The notes: generated by a model from the sequence alone, not told the origin. Numbered from the stretch's first letter, positions 8,745-16,580 are shown. The stretch is DNA of 36,568 nt from an uncultured Oscillospiraceae bacterium (GCA_910588975.1 CAJUSE010000017.1:1-36568); one strand, 5' to 3'. Translations and numbers: made by a program.

Positions 8745-8842
8745 TTGGTTAAAGCCCCCTCTTTATATACATTAAGTCCCCGCCGGAAGCGGCCAGAGAG
8801 CGCTTAAGGTTTCTAAAGCATCTTAAGTTATATAAAGACCAA
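8745..8842 (+). other. Structured intergenic inverted repeat between fumC and the esterases
   Basis: CTTTATATACATTAAG (8761-8776) pairs with CTTAAGTTATATAAAG (8822-8837) at 14 of 16 positions, and the flanking TTGGT (8745-8749) with ACCAA (8838-8842). The inside holds a small CCGC/GCGG hairpin and an extra CTTAAG. There is no U-tract, so it is not a standard terminator. It could be an mRNA leader fold for the esterase genes, a 3' stabilising fold of fumC, or a remnant of a small inverted-repeat element. No convincing promoter was seen in the rest of the 151-base gap. Confidence 0.5.
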
Positions 8843-8894
8843 TCCCGGAACACCCTGACAGGCTCCACCACCCCAACAGAAAGGCAGGTCTTAC

Positions 8895-9704
8895 ATGGCA
8901 GAGCTTCACATGAATTTTTTCTCTCCCACCCTGTACACCAACACCGATTTGAAGATCATCCTTCCCACCCCCAACTCCTACGAGTACGACGAGCCCGGCG
9001 GGATGGACTACTTCAAGCCCGGCATCCAATACCAGGTCCTCTACCTGCTCCACGGCCTGGCCGGGGACTACACCCACTGGACCCGTTATTCCTCCATCGA
9101 GCGCTACGCCCAGGACCGTCGGCTGCTAGTGGTGATGCCCTCGGCGGGCAACAGCTTCTACCAGGACATGGCCCTGGGGGGCGCCTATCTGACCTACCTC
9201 ACTGAGGAGCTGCCCCGGTTCATCCAGACCATGTTCCCCGTCAGCGGCAAGCGGGAGGACACCTTCATCGCCGGGCTTTCCATGGGGGGCTACGGGGCGG
9301 TGAAGTGTGCCTTCCACGCCCCCGAGCAGTACGCCGCCTGCGCCAGCCTCTCCGGGGCGCTGGACGTGCCCAGCCTTCTCACCGGGCTGGGGGCCGACCC
9401 CGGCAAGGCCAAGCTGTGGCAGGCCGTCTTTGGGGATGTATCCAAGGCGGCAGAGGGGGAGGCCAACCTCTACGTGCTGGCCCAAAAGCGGCAGCAGGAG
9501 GGCCGCCCCCTGCCCCCGGTGTTCCAGACCATCGGCACCGAGGACTACCTCTATGAAAACAACCGGCGTGCCCGGGAGGAGCTCACCCGGCTGGGCATCG
9601 AGCTGACCTACACCGAGCATCCCGGCATCCACTTCTGGACCTTCTGGGACCAGGCCATTCAGGAGGCCCTGGACTGGATGCCCCTGAAGCGGGATGTATT
9701 CTGA
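8895..9704 (+). CDS. EstA/FrmB-like serine esterase (PF00756 type), copy 1
   Basis: A 269-residue alpha/beta-hydrolase of the putative-esterase family that includes tributyrin esterase and S-formylglutathione hydrolase. The oxyanion segment is LLHGLAGDYTHW (51-62), the nucleophile is Ser129 in GLSMGGYG, the likely acid is Asp217 in GTEDYLY and the base His246 in HPGIHFW. No signal peptide is seen, so it should be cytosolic. The product should hydrolyse short-chain acyl or acetyl esters, perhaps from dietary polymers. The following gene is a close paralogue. Here the residue after the catalytic His is Phe rather than the usual Asp (HDW in the paralogue). AAAGGCAGG precedes the ATG. Confidence 0.88.
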   Translation: MAELHMNFFSPTLYTNTDLKIILPTPNSYEYDEPGGMDYFKPGIQYQVLYLLHGLAGDYTHWTRYSSIERYAQDRRLLVVMPSAGNSFYQDMALGGAYLTYLTEELPRFIQTMFPVSGKREDTFIAGLSMGGYGAVKCAFHAPEQYAACASLSGALDVPSLLTGLGADPGKAKLWQAVFGDVSKAAEGEANLYVLAQKRQQEGRPLPPVFQTIGTEDYLYENNRRAREELTRLGIELTYTEHPGIHFWTFWDQAIQEALDWMPLKRDVF

Positions 9705-9753
9705 AAAGGCGGGTGCCACCCCTATCCATATAAAAACGAAAGGATGAGCCGCC

Positions 9754-10560
9754 ATGGCCGTGTTTCAGATCCAGATGTTTTCCCCCACCCTTCAGACCAA
9801 CACCAGTGTCACTGTTATCATCCCCACCCCCGACTCTACCGAGATGCAGCAGCCCGGGGGCATGGACTACTTCTCCGATGGGGTGAAGTACCAAGTCCTC
9901 TACCTGCTCCACGGGCTTTACGGCGACCACACCAACTGGCTGCGCTATACCGCCATCGAGCGCTACGTCCAGGACCGGCGGCTGGCGGTGATCATGCCGG
10001 CGGTGGGCAACAGCTTCTACCAGGACATGTACCACGGCCCCGACTACCTGACCTACATCACCCAGGAGCTGCCCCGGTTCATCTGCCGCCTGTTCCCCGT
10101 CAGCGACAAAAAGGAGGACACCTTTGTGGCCGGCCTGTCCATGGGGGGCTACGGGGCGGTGAAGTGCGCCTTCCAGTGTCCCGAGCAGTACGCCGCCTGC
10201 GCCAGTCTCTCCGGGGCGCTGGACGTAGAGGATCTGCTGGCCAACTTTGACAGCAGCGACCGCCGGGCCATGTGGCGGAACATCTTCAAGGATGCCGACG
10301 ATGCCCGGAGGGGGGAGGCCAACCTCTTTGTGCTGGCCAAAAAACGGCAGCAGGAGGGCCGTCCCCTGCCCCCGGTGTTCCAGACCATCGGCACTGAGGA
10401 TTACCTCTACGCAAACAACCAGACCGCCAGAGCCAAGTTCCAGGCCCTGGGCATCGAGCCCCACTACACCGAGCACCCCGGCATCCACGACTGGAACTAC
10501 TGGGACAGGTACATCCAGGAGGCCCTGGACTGGTTCCCTCTGAAAAACCGGACGGTGTAA
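9754..10560 (+). CDS. EstA/FrmB-like serine esterase (PF00756 type), copy 2
   Basis: A 268-residue paralogue of the preceding esterase, aligned along its whole length with a one-residue gap. The triad is Ser129 (GLSMGGYG), Asp216 (GTEDYLY) and His245 (HPGIHDWNYW), with LLHGLYGDHTNW as the oxyanion segment. Most differences from copy 1 cluster at 155-185, between the nucleophile and the acid, the region that usually shapes the substrate pocket; this suggests tandem duplication followed by divergence in substrate range. Forty-nine bases separate the two genes, and GAAAGG stands before the ATG, so they are probably cotranscribed. Neither can be assigned a substrate from sequence. Confidence 0.88.
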   Translation: MAVFQIQMFSPTLQTNTSVTVIIPTPDSTEMQQPGGMDYFSDGVKYQVLYLLHGLYGDHTNWLRYTAIERYVQDRRLAVIMPAVGNSFYQDMYHGPDYLTYITQELPRFICRLFPVSDKKEDTFVAGLSMGGYGAVKCAFQCPEQYAACASLSGALDVEDLLANFDSSDRRAMWRNIFKDADDARRGEANLFVLAKKRQQEGRPLPPVFQTIGTEDYLYANNQTARAKFQALGIEPHYTEHPGIHDWNYWDRYIQEALDWFPLKNRTV

Positions 10561-10578
10561 GCGCATCATAAAGCCAAA

Positions 10579-10606
10579 AGGCCCTGGGTGGTTTCACCCA
10601 GGGCCT
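10579..10606 (+). terminator. Hairpin between the second esterase and the FliB-like gene
   Basis: A perfect 12-base stem, AGGCCCTGGGTG with CACCCAGGGCCT, and a GTTT loop. No U-tract follows and the next ribosome site begins a few bases later, so it is likely an mRNA stabiliser or a partial terminator. Confidence 0.55.
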
Positions 10607-10625
10607 ATCGACGGGAGGCCCCTCT

Positions 10626-11672
10626 ATGGAAGTCCACACCCCAAGCTATTTTACACAATTTCACTGCCTGGCCGGTGCCTGCCCCCACACCTGCTGCGCC
10701 TGGTGGGAGGTGCCGGTGGACGAGCCCACCCTCCATCGGCTGAAGGACCTTTCCGACCCACTGGGAGAGCGGGCCAGGGCGGCCCTCACCACCGACGAGG
10801 AGGGAGACCCCTGCCTGGCCCTCACCGGGGGCTATTGCCCCCTGCTGGAGGAAAACGGCCTGTGCGCCCTCCAGCTCCAGGAGGGAGAGGGGGCCCTGCC
10901 TGCCGTCTGCCGGCAGCACCCCCGGTTCTCCTACGACTACGGCAGCATCCGGGAGGAGGGGCTATGTGCCTCCTGCCCCGAGGCGGCCCGGCTTATTTTG
11001 GAGGGCGACTTCACCCTGACCCTCACCCGGACCCCCGAAGCGGGGGAGGGGGAGGAGGACCCCCTGCTCGCCCCCATGCTGAAGACCCGGCAGACGGCCC
11101 TGGGGCTGCTCCGGGAGGAGGCCCCTCTGGGCCAGCGGCTTTGTGCCCTGCTGGCCTTTGGCAACCACCTGCAAAACGCCCTGGACGAGGGGAAGGAGGG
11201 GGCCATAGGCGACATCTGCGCCCTCTATGAGGACGCTCTGCCCCTGCTGGAGGGGGTGGCGCTGCCCTCCCGGCGGGAGACACTGGCCAAGGCGCTGGAA
11301 ACCCTGGCCGGGCTGGAACAGCTTCAACCGGCGTGGGGGGAGCTGCTCTCCGCCGGGCGGGCCCGGCTGGCCGGAGGCGGAGACCTCCCCGCCCCGGCAG
11401 GGGCGGAGATGCGCCGGGGGGCGGAGTATTTCCTCTACCGCCACTGGCTGCGCTGTCTCAACGACGGAGATGTGCTCACCTGGTGCGAGCTGGCGGTGCT
11501 GGCCACGGCGGTGTGCGCCGGGCTAAGCGGGCTGGAGGGGCAGGACTTTGGGGAGGTTTTCCGCCGGTTCTGCCTGGAGGTGGAGCACTCCCAGCCCAAT
11601 TTGGACCAGCTGCAGGACGCTCTGTGGCACCACTTTACCCTGCCCGAGCTGCTGGCCCTGGCGGGGGAGTAG
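10626..11672 (+). CDS. FliB-like Cys-rich protein (flagellin lysine N-methylase family)
   Basis: A 348-residue protein whose N terminus carries the FliB/YkgJ-like cysteine pattern: PSYFTQFHCLAGACPHTCCAWWEVPVD (about residues 5-31), then GGYCPLLEENGLCALQ, LPAVCRQHPR and GLCASCPEAARLIL. In enterobacterial FliB these cysteines bind a 4Fe-4S cluster used to methylate lysines of flagellin. No flagellar gene is present in this window, and FliB-like proteins are frequent in non-motile gut Clostridia, so the real target may be another protein. The C-terminal two thirds are helical and leucine-rich with no further motif. GGGAGG precedes the ATG. The TAG stop lies inside a GTAGGGG repeat element, so the C terminus may have been set by that insertion. 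Confidence 0.7.
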   Translation: MEVHTPSYFTQFHCLAGACPHTCCAWWEVPVDEPTLHRLKDLSDPLGERARAALTTDEEGDPCLALTGGYCPLLEENGLCALQLQEGEGALPAVCRQHPRFSYDYGSIREEGLCASCPEAARLILEGDFTLTLTRTPEAGEGEEDPLLAPMLKTRQTALGLLREEAPLGQRLCALLAFGNHLQNALDEGKEGAIGDICALYEDALPLLEGVALPSRRETLAKALETLAGLEQLQPAWGELLSAGRARLAGGGDLPAPAGAEMRRGAEYFLYRHWLRCLNDGDVLTWCELAVLATAVCAGLSGLEGQDFGEVFRRFCLEVEHSQPNLDQLQDALWHHFTLPELLALAGE

Positions 11673-11714
11673 GGGGCGGCTCTTTTGCAGCTCGGTAAGG
11701 GCATCGCCCCTACG
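11669..11714. repeat. GTAGGGGC-type palindromic element, short copy overlapping a stop codon
   Basis: GTAGGGGGCGGCTCTTTTGC at the left and CGCCCCTACG at the right form a 46-base version of the element. The TAG in its left end is the stop codon of the FliB-like gene. The inner sequence differs from the longer copies at 158 and 24086. Confidence 0.55.
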
Positions 11715-11785
11715 TCCGTGCCCGGGAGCCTGCTACAAAGTGCAGGTTGGAGGGCACGAGGGTGGGATGTCATACCCAGGAGCAT

Positions 11786-11826
11786 AAAAACAGAGCGGGT
11801 GTATTCAAAACACCCGCTCTGTTTTT
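11786..11826. terminator. Bidirectional terminator between convergent genes
   Basis: AAAAACAGAGCGGGTGT (11786-11802) pairs perfectly with ACACCCGCTCTGTTTTT (11810-11826). T-runs occur on both strands, serving the FliB-like gene and the CorC gene that converge here. Confidence 0.92.
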
Positions 11827-11829
11827 GCT

Positions 11830-13104
11830 TTATTCTTTTTCCTCGCCCTCGGGCTGCTCCACCAGGATCTTGGCCTGCTCCACCCGGTGCTCGTCCACCG
11901 AGAGGACGGTGACCTGGAGCCCGTCGTGGGTGAAGGTGTCTCCCGGCTGGGGGAAGCGGTCCAGCATCTCGGTGATCCAGCCCCCCAGGGTGTTGTACTC
12001 GCTGTCGAACTCCTCGCCGGGCTCGTAGCCCACCGACTCGAAGGCGTCGTAGATGTTCATGTCTCCGTCCAGCAGGAACTCGTGCTCGCCCATCTCGGTG
12101 ACGTCGTACTCCACCTCGTCGGCCTCGTCCCAGATGTCGCCCACCAGCTCCTCCAGGATATCCTCCATGGTGAGGATTCCGGCGGTGCCGCCGTAGCCGT
12201 CCAGCACCACGGCCATGTTCCGGCCCTCGTCCCGCAGCTCCTTGAGGAGATCGTCAATGCTCTTGGTCATGTGGACAAATTTGGGCTCCACCATCAGCTC
12301 CCGCAGGTTGATGCTCCCCCGCTTGTCCGGGTCCAGGGCCAGCTGGAGCACCTGCTTGACGTTGACGATGCCCACGATGTGGTCAATGTTCTCCTCGTAA
12401 ACGGGGATGCGGGTATAGTGGTCGATGCCCTCGCTGGCCAAAAACTCTTCCACGCTGTCGTCCACGTCCACGGCCAGCACATCCACCCGGGGGATCATGA
12501 TCTCATGGGCGGTGATATCGGCAAACTCGATGGCCGATTTGATGAGCTCCCCCTCATCCTCGGTGATGACCCCCTCGTCCTGGATGGAATCCACCACCAT
12601 CACAAGCTCCTCGTCGGTCATGGAGGGCTCGGCCTCCTCGGGGGTCCAGAGCTTGCTCAGGGCGTCCACCAGCTTGCCCACCACCCACACAATGGGCATA
12701 AAGAGGGTGATGAAGAAGCGCAGGGGGGCGCCGTAGGCCAGCACCAGCCGGTTGCAGTACTCCACACCCAAGATCTTGGGGATGATCTCCCCGAAGATGA
12801 GCAGGATCACGGTGGTGATGAGCTCGGCATAGCCCTGGCCCTTGGGGCCGAAGGCGTCCACCAGCAGCACGGTAATGATGGCGGTGGTGGCGATGTTCAC
12901 CAGGTTGTTGCCCATGAGAATGGTGGACAGGGCCTGGGTATATTTCTCGTTGATGGACTGGGCCAGCAGGGCCCGCTTGTCCCCCGCCTCGGCCTTGGCC
13001 CGCAGCTTGTGGGGGGAGGCCGAGTTGTAGGCGATCTCAGCGCTGGAGAAGAAGGCGGAGCCGGCCACCAAAATCACCACGGCGGCGATCAGTGCGGTAT
13101 TCAT
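11830..13104 (-). CDS. HlyC/CorC family membrane protein: CNNM, two CBS, C-terminal CorC domain
   Basis: A 424-residue inner-membrane protein of the DUF21/CNNM transporter family, linked in other bacteria to magnesium or cobalt efflux. The N-terminal ~190 residues hold the membrane domain, starting ALIAAVVILVAGSAFFSSAEIAYNSA and including a GNNLVNIATTAIITVLLVDAFG segment and GEIIPKILG. Two CBS domains follow (about 200-330; MIPRVDVLAVDV and the GTAGILTMEDILEELVGDIWDE ending). The C-terminal CorC_HlyC domain (about 335-415, LLDGDMNIYDAFE to GLQVTVLSVDEHRV) is complete. Its ATG overlaps the TGA of the upstream paralogue by four bases (ATGA), with GGAGG in the end of that gene, so the two are translationally coupled. 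Confidence 0.9.
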   Translation of the reverse strand: MNTALIAAVVILVAGSAFFSSAEIAYNSASPHKLRAKAEAGDKRALLAQSINEKYTQALSTILMGNNLVNIATTAIITVLLVDAFGPKGQGYAELITTVILLIFGEIIPKILGVEYCNRLVLAYGAPLRFFITLFMPIVWVVGKLVDALSKLWTPEEAEPSMTDEELVMVVDSIQDEGVITEDEGELIKSAIEFADITAHEIMIPRVDVLAVDVDDSVEEFLASEGIDHYTRIPVYEENIDHIVGIVNVKQVLQLALDPDKRGSINLRELMVEPKFVHMTKSIDDLLKELRDEGRNMAVVLDGYGGTAGILTMEDILEELVGDIWDEADEVEYDVTEMGEHEFLLDGDMNIYDAFESVGYEPGEEFDSEYNTLGGWITEMLDRFPQPGDTFTHDGLQVTVLSVDEHRVEQAKILVEQPEGEEKE

Positions 13105-14153
13105 TTCGCCACCTCCTCACCGGGAGCGGGGTCGGCGGCAGGGGCCGTCCGGTCCTCCTGCTTCGGTGCCTCGCCGCCGTCCCAGATGTCGCCCACCAGG
13201 GACTCCAGAATATCCTCCATGGTCACAAGGCCCAATGTGCCCCCCCACTCGTCCAGAATGATGGCCATGTGCTGCTTGCGCAGGGACATCTCCTGAAACA
13301 GGTCGTAGACCCCCACGTTGGCCGGGGCAGTGTAGGGCTCTACCATCAGCTCCCGGATGGAGGCCCTGCCCGTCTTGAGCAGCTGGAGCAGGTAGGCCTT
13401 GGTGTTGAGGATGCCCACGATGTGGTCCAGGTCCGGGTCGTAGACGGGCAGGCGGGAGAGGGTGGTCTTGCGCAGCTTCTCCTGGTTGACCTCCTCGCTG
13501 TCCCCCAGGTCGATGCCGGTGATGCGCACCCGGGGGGTGAGGACGCTGTAAGCGGTGATGTCGGAAAACTCCAGAGCGGACTGGATGAGCTCGCTCTCCT
13601 CGCTCTCCAGAGCGCCCTCGTCCTCAATGGCCTCGATCATGGACTTGAAGTCGTCCTCGGTCATGCTGGGCTCCTCCCCGGAGGTGTGGAACAGCTTCTT
13701 CAAAAGGTCGCTGATGGCGGTGAAGATGGCCGAGATGGGGGTCAGAAGGACCATCAGGGCATAAAGAGGCCCCGATATTCCGATGGCGAAAGCGTCAGAG
13801 TTGGCCTTGGCGAAATTCTTGGGGATGGTCTCGCTGAGAATGAAAATGGCCAGGGTCATGACAATGGTGGAGTAAAGGGAGCCGTAGGGGCCAAACCAAT
13901 GCACGGCCAGCATGGTGGCGCTGGCGGTGGCCAGAACGTGTACCACGTTGTTGCCCACCAGAATGGTCACCAGGGCCTTGTCAAACCGGGTGAGGATCTT
14001 CTCCACCCGGGCAGGGCCCCGCTCTCCGTCCTCCATCCTGCTTTTCATCCGTACCCGGTTGCAGTTGGACAGGGCTGTCTCCGCTCCGGCGAAGAAGCCG
14101 CCCAGCAGCACCAGTAGGATCACCAGAATACTTCGGGGGATTATGTCGTCCAT
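13101..14153 (-). CDS. HlyC/CorC family membrane protein lacking the C-terminal CorC domain
   Basis: A 350-residue paralogue of the downstream gene. The CNNM membrane domain (about 1-185; ILVILLVLLGGFFAGAETALSNCNR, GNNVVHVLATASATMLAV, LSETIPKNFAKA) and two CBS domains are present. The protein stops just after the ESLVGDIWDGG motif that ends CBS2 and is finished by a ~20-residue Pro/Ala/Glu tail; the CorC_HlyC domain is missing. Coupling to the full-length partner suggests the two form a hetero-oligomer, as CNNM proteins dimerise through their CBS domains; this is inference. The promoter is 14201-14230. The nearest AGGAG lies about 15 bases from the ATG, a longer spacing than usual, and no other in-frame start was found. 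Confidence 0.87.
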   Translation of the reverse strand: MDDIIPRSILVILLVLLGGFFAGAETALSNCNRVRMKSRMEDGERGPARVEKILTRFDKALVTILVGNNVVHVLATASATMLAVHWFGPYGSLYSTIVMTLAIFILSETIPKNFAKANSDAFAIGISGPLYALMVLLTPISAIFTAISDLLKKLFHTSGEEPSMTEDDFKSMIEAIEDEGALESEESELIQSALEFSDITAYSVLTPRVRITGIDLGDSEEVNQEKLRKTTLSRLPVYDPDLDHIVGILNTKAYLLQLLKTGRASIRELMVEPYTAPANVGVYDLFQEMSLRKQHMAIILDEWGGTLGLVTMEDILESLVGDIWDGGEAPKQEDRTAPAADPAPGEEVAK

Positions 14154-14200
14154 AATTGAATTGTCACACTCCTATGTAGCGCAAAATATTACAGTAAAAT

Positions 14201-14230
14201 AGTATATCAGAACTATATGATGCTTGTCAA
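14201..14230 (-). promoter_or_regulatory. Sigma-A promoter of the CorC gene pair
   Basis: On the minus strand TTGACA (14225-14230) and TATACT (14201-14206), 18-base spacer, about 48 bases before the start codon. Confidence 0.78.
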
Positions 14231-14272
14231 CACCACATGGTGGGCGCAGAGGGGAATTTGGGCACAAATTGG

Positions 14273-14302
14273 GAAAAAAGGAGCCTGTTTGGCTCCTTTT
14301 TC
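14273..14302. terminator. Terminator of the alpha/beta hydrolase gene
   Basis: AAAAAAGGAGCC / GGCTCCTTTTT around a TGTTT loop. For the minus-strand hydrolase gene that ends at 14317 it gives a hairpin followed by a T-run; the other strand also has one. Confidence 0.88.
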
Positions 14303-14316
14303 CCGGGAAATGGACA

Positions 14317-15285
14317 TCAGTCGAAGTCGGCCCAGAATTCCTCCAGAGCTTTTTCATACCGCCGGGGCTCCACCAGATAGCTCATGCAGTGGCCCGCCCC
14401 GGGGACGATGAGCAGCCGCTTGGGGGCAGTGCAGGCCAGGTAGTTCTGGTAGGTCATCTCCACCGGCACAAAGCGGTCGGCGGTTCCGTGGATGAAGAGC
14501 ACCGGGGTGTGGCCCTCCCCCAGGGCGTCCAGGGTGGAACAGCGGAAACTGGCGGCCTGGAGCTTGTGCTCGTAGATGCTCTGGGCGATGGTCCGGCGCA
14601 GGTGATAGACCATGTGGAGGTTGTTGCTGGCGATGTGCTGCCAGATGGCGTCGGGGGAGGTGAAGCCGCAGTCGGCGATAATGCCGTGGACCTGGTCGGG
14701 CAGGTCCAGATCGGCACACATCAGCACGGTGGCCGCCCCCATGGACAGCCCGCACAGGTAGATGGGCAGGGCGGTACGCTCCGCCGCAAAGTCCACCCAC
14801 CGGCGCACATCGTGGCGCTCCAACACCCCGAAGCCTATATAGTCCCCGCCGCTGTTGTTCTGGCCCCGCTGCTCCACAAAGAGGACCGAGCAGCCCCTCT
14901 CGTGGGCAAAATCGGTGATGAGGCCGAAGTCCCGGCTCCAGGAGGTGCGCCAGCCGTGGACGGCGATCATGACCCGGCGGGGGTCGGGGGCGGGGTACCA
15001 GTGGCCCACCAGCTCTGCGCCGTCATCGGCGGTGATGTGCACCCGCTCGGTCTGCCGCTGCTCCAGCCGCTGGGCGGCCTCCCGCTGCCGGACCACCACC
15101 TCCTCCTCGGCCACCGCTCCGGCGATGCGGCTGCCCGCCTTTTCCAGGATGCGGGGCGGCTGGCGGTCGATGGCCGTCTTGGCCAGCACCCGGGTGGTGG
15201 CATAGGCGGTGCCCGCCATCAGGGCACCGGCCCCGGCGAGGAGCCCCGCCGCCCGGCGGAGGGTCTCTTGGGAGAGCTGCTTCAT
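14317..15285 (-). CDS. Alpha/beta hydrolase with N-terminal membrane anchor
   Basis: A 322-residue alpha/beta hydrolase. Residues about 10-30 (AAGLLAGAGALMAGTAYATTRV) form a hydrophobic signal-anchor, so the catalytic domain probably faces outward. The oxyanion segment is VMIAVHGWRTS, the nucleophile elbow GLSMGA, the acid is probably in FIHGTADRFVP and the base in GAGHCMS near the C terminus. The set is typical of the YqkD/BAAT-like hydrolases with an SxxxQRGQNNSGGDYIGFG block. Substrate unknown (peptidase, esterase and thioesterase are all possible). The ATG at 15285 has AAAGGATG before it; a longer frame to 15378 reads through the promoter. The neighbouring PdaB-like gene lies 164 bases upstream on the same strand. 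Confidence 0.82.
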   Translation of the reverse strand: MKQLSQETLRRAAGLLAGAGALMAGTAYATTRVLAKTAIDRQPPRILEKAGSRIAGAVAEEEVVVRQREAAQRLEQRQTERVHITADDGAELVGHWYPAPDPRRVMIAVHGWRTSWSRDFGLITDFAHERGCSVLFVEQRGQNNSGGDYIGFGVLERHDVRRWVDFAAERTALPIYLCGLSMGAATVLMCADLDLPDQVHGIIADCGFTSPDAIWQHIASNNLHMVYHLRRTIAQSIYEHKLQAASFRCSTLDALGEGHTPVLFIHGTADRFVPVEMTYQNYLACTAPKRLLIVPGAGHCMSYLVEPRRYEKALEEFWADFD

Positions 15286-15366
15286 TGGGAACATCCTTTC
15301 CTGTGTGCTGCGGCGCCGAGCCGGGGCGGGAGCTCCGGGGGCAGCAGCTTTTTGGGGTTTTTCTGT

Positions 15367-15372
15367 ATTATA
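15367..15372 (-). promoter_or_regulatory. Extended -10 element before the alpha/beta hydrolase gene
   Basis: On the minus strand TGCTATAAT gives a TGn-TATAAT extended -10. No good -35 was seen at 16-18 bases. The 164-base gap holds nothing else clear. Confidence 0.5.
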
Positions 15373-15449
15373 GCACAACAGGAGGGCAATGGGGAGTGGT
15401 CCAATGATTTTTCATCATTGGCATCTCGGCGGCTTTCCGGCTGCGGCGG

Positions 15450-16217
15450 TCAGGTCGCCGGACACTGGCGGCCGGTGTGGTCCAGGGTGTAGTCGGTATC
15501 GCACTCCCCGGGCAGGATCAGCTCCGAGATGGGCACAAAGGTATAGCCCTGCTGGAGGATGGCCTCAATAAGCCCGGGCAGAGCCTCGGGGGTGTGCTTG
15601 GCGGCGTTGTGGAACAGGACGATGGAGCCGGGCTGGATGCGGCTGGTCACCCGCTGGGTGATCTCCGAGGCCGAGATCTCCTTCCAGTCCAGGCTGTCCA
15701 CATCCCATTGGATGGGCTCCATGTCCATGGAGCGGATGGCGGCGATGACCTTGTCGTCATACTCGCCGTAGGGGGGGCGGATGAGGGTGGGCCGCACCCC
15801 GGTGACCGCCTCGATCTTGTCATTACAGGCGTTGACGTCGGCCACGATCTCCTCCCGGGAGAGCTTGGAGAAGTGGTCGTGGTGATTGGAGTGGTTCATC
15901 ACCTCGTGGCCCGCCTCGTGGAGGGCCTTCACCGACTCGGGGTATTTGTCCACCCAGTCCCCCACCACAAAAAAGGTGGCCTTGATGTCGTACTTGGCCA
16001 AAATGTCGATGAGCTGCTGGGTGTCCTCGTTGCCCCAGGCGGCGTCGAAGGAGATGGAGAGCATCTTCTGGTCCCGCTGGACGCAGTAGATGGGCAGCTG
16101 CCGCTTGGTGGCCGAGGCCACCACGGCAGGGGAATTGACGGCGGCGAACATGGCCACGGCGGCCAGGGCGCAGCCTAGGGCCGCCAACCGTTTGCGGCCC
16201 AACACAAAGCTTTTCAT
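15450..16217 (-). CDS. PdaB-like polysaccharide deacetylase (CE4/NodB fold)
   Basis: A 255-residue CE4 deacetylase with an N-terminal signal or anchor helix (LAALGCALAAVAMFAAVNSPAVVAS). The NodB motifs are: motif 1 ISFDAAWGNEDT, where the usual second Asp is replaced, as in sporulation PdaB proteins; motif 2 HSNHH within EVMNHSNHHDHFSK; motif 3 RPPYGEYDD; motif 4 WDVDSLDW; motif 5 IVLFHN. PdaB acts on spore cortex or peptidoglycan at the membrane and is needed for stable spores in Bacillus, so the gene suggests a spore former. AAGGAGGG lies eight bases before the ATG at 16217; upstream in-frame sequence overlaps the intergenic region and the riboswitch on the other strand. Not every FDAAWG protein is sporulation-specific, so the role is probable, not certain. 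Confidence 0.85.
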   Translation of the reverse strand: MKSFVLGRKRLAALGCALAAVAMFAAVNSPAVVASATKRQLPIYCVQRDQKMLSISFDAAWGNEDTQQLIDILAKYDIKATFFVVGDWVDKYPESVKALHEAGHEVMNHSNHHDHFSKLSREEIVADVNACNDKIEAVTGVRPTLIRPPYGEYDDKVIAAIRSMDMEPIQWDVDSLDWKEISASEITQRVTSRIQPGSIVLFHNAAKHTPEALPGLIEAILQQGYTFVPISELILPGECDTDYTLDHTGRQCPAT

Positions 16218-16365
16218 ACAAAAGACCCTCCTTATCGGTTTTTCTGAGCCAAGTATATGGCCCAAGGGGGGAGAAAAGACGCTCCGGCGGGAGAAACCTC
16301 CGGAGGCAAATGCCCTTCGGAGGCCCTTTTGAGGGCCGGGGTGGGCTAAAATTTTCATTTTGGGG

Positions 16366-16394
16366 TTGACAAAGGAACCATTCTGTCGTAAAAT
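16366..16394 (+). promoter_or_regulatory. Promoter of the lysine riboswitch transcript
   Basis: TTGACA (16366-16371) and TAAAAT (16389-16394), 17-base spacer. The aptamer begins about 20 bases downstream of the -10. Confidence 0.8.
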
Positions 16395-16414
16395 AGGCCC
16401 AATTTCATAGTCGG

Positions 16415-16580
16415 CAATAGAGGTGCGGATCTCAAGAGTACCTGTTCGGAGGCTGCGGTGGCCTATGAAGACAGCGAAAGGGAGTTCCGCCGAAACACAG
16501 AGTTGGCCCGTACCGCTCTGGAGTTGGGGCGCAGTCAAACAGGCTGCGCACTCCCACCTGCCAAGGTGGAGGAGCTATTG
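16415..16580 (+). ncRNA. Lysine riboswitch (L-box) aptamer
   Basis: The closing P1 stem is CAATAG (16415-16420) with CTATTG (16575-16580). Between them occur, in order, the conserved L-box blocks: AGAGGTGCGGAT followed by CAAGAGTA (16420-16440), GCGAAAGGGA (about 16477-16486), CCGCCGAAAC (about 16488-16497), then the GGC and paired GGGGCGCAG / CTGCGC arms. This is the block order and length of the lysine aptamer of Bacillus lysC. An intrinsic terminator follows at 16610-16649, so lysine should switch the downstream gene off by premature termination. Confidence 0.9.
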
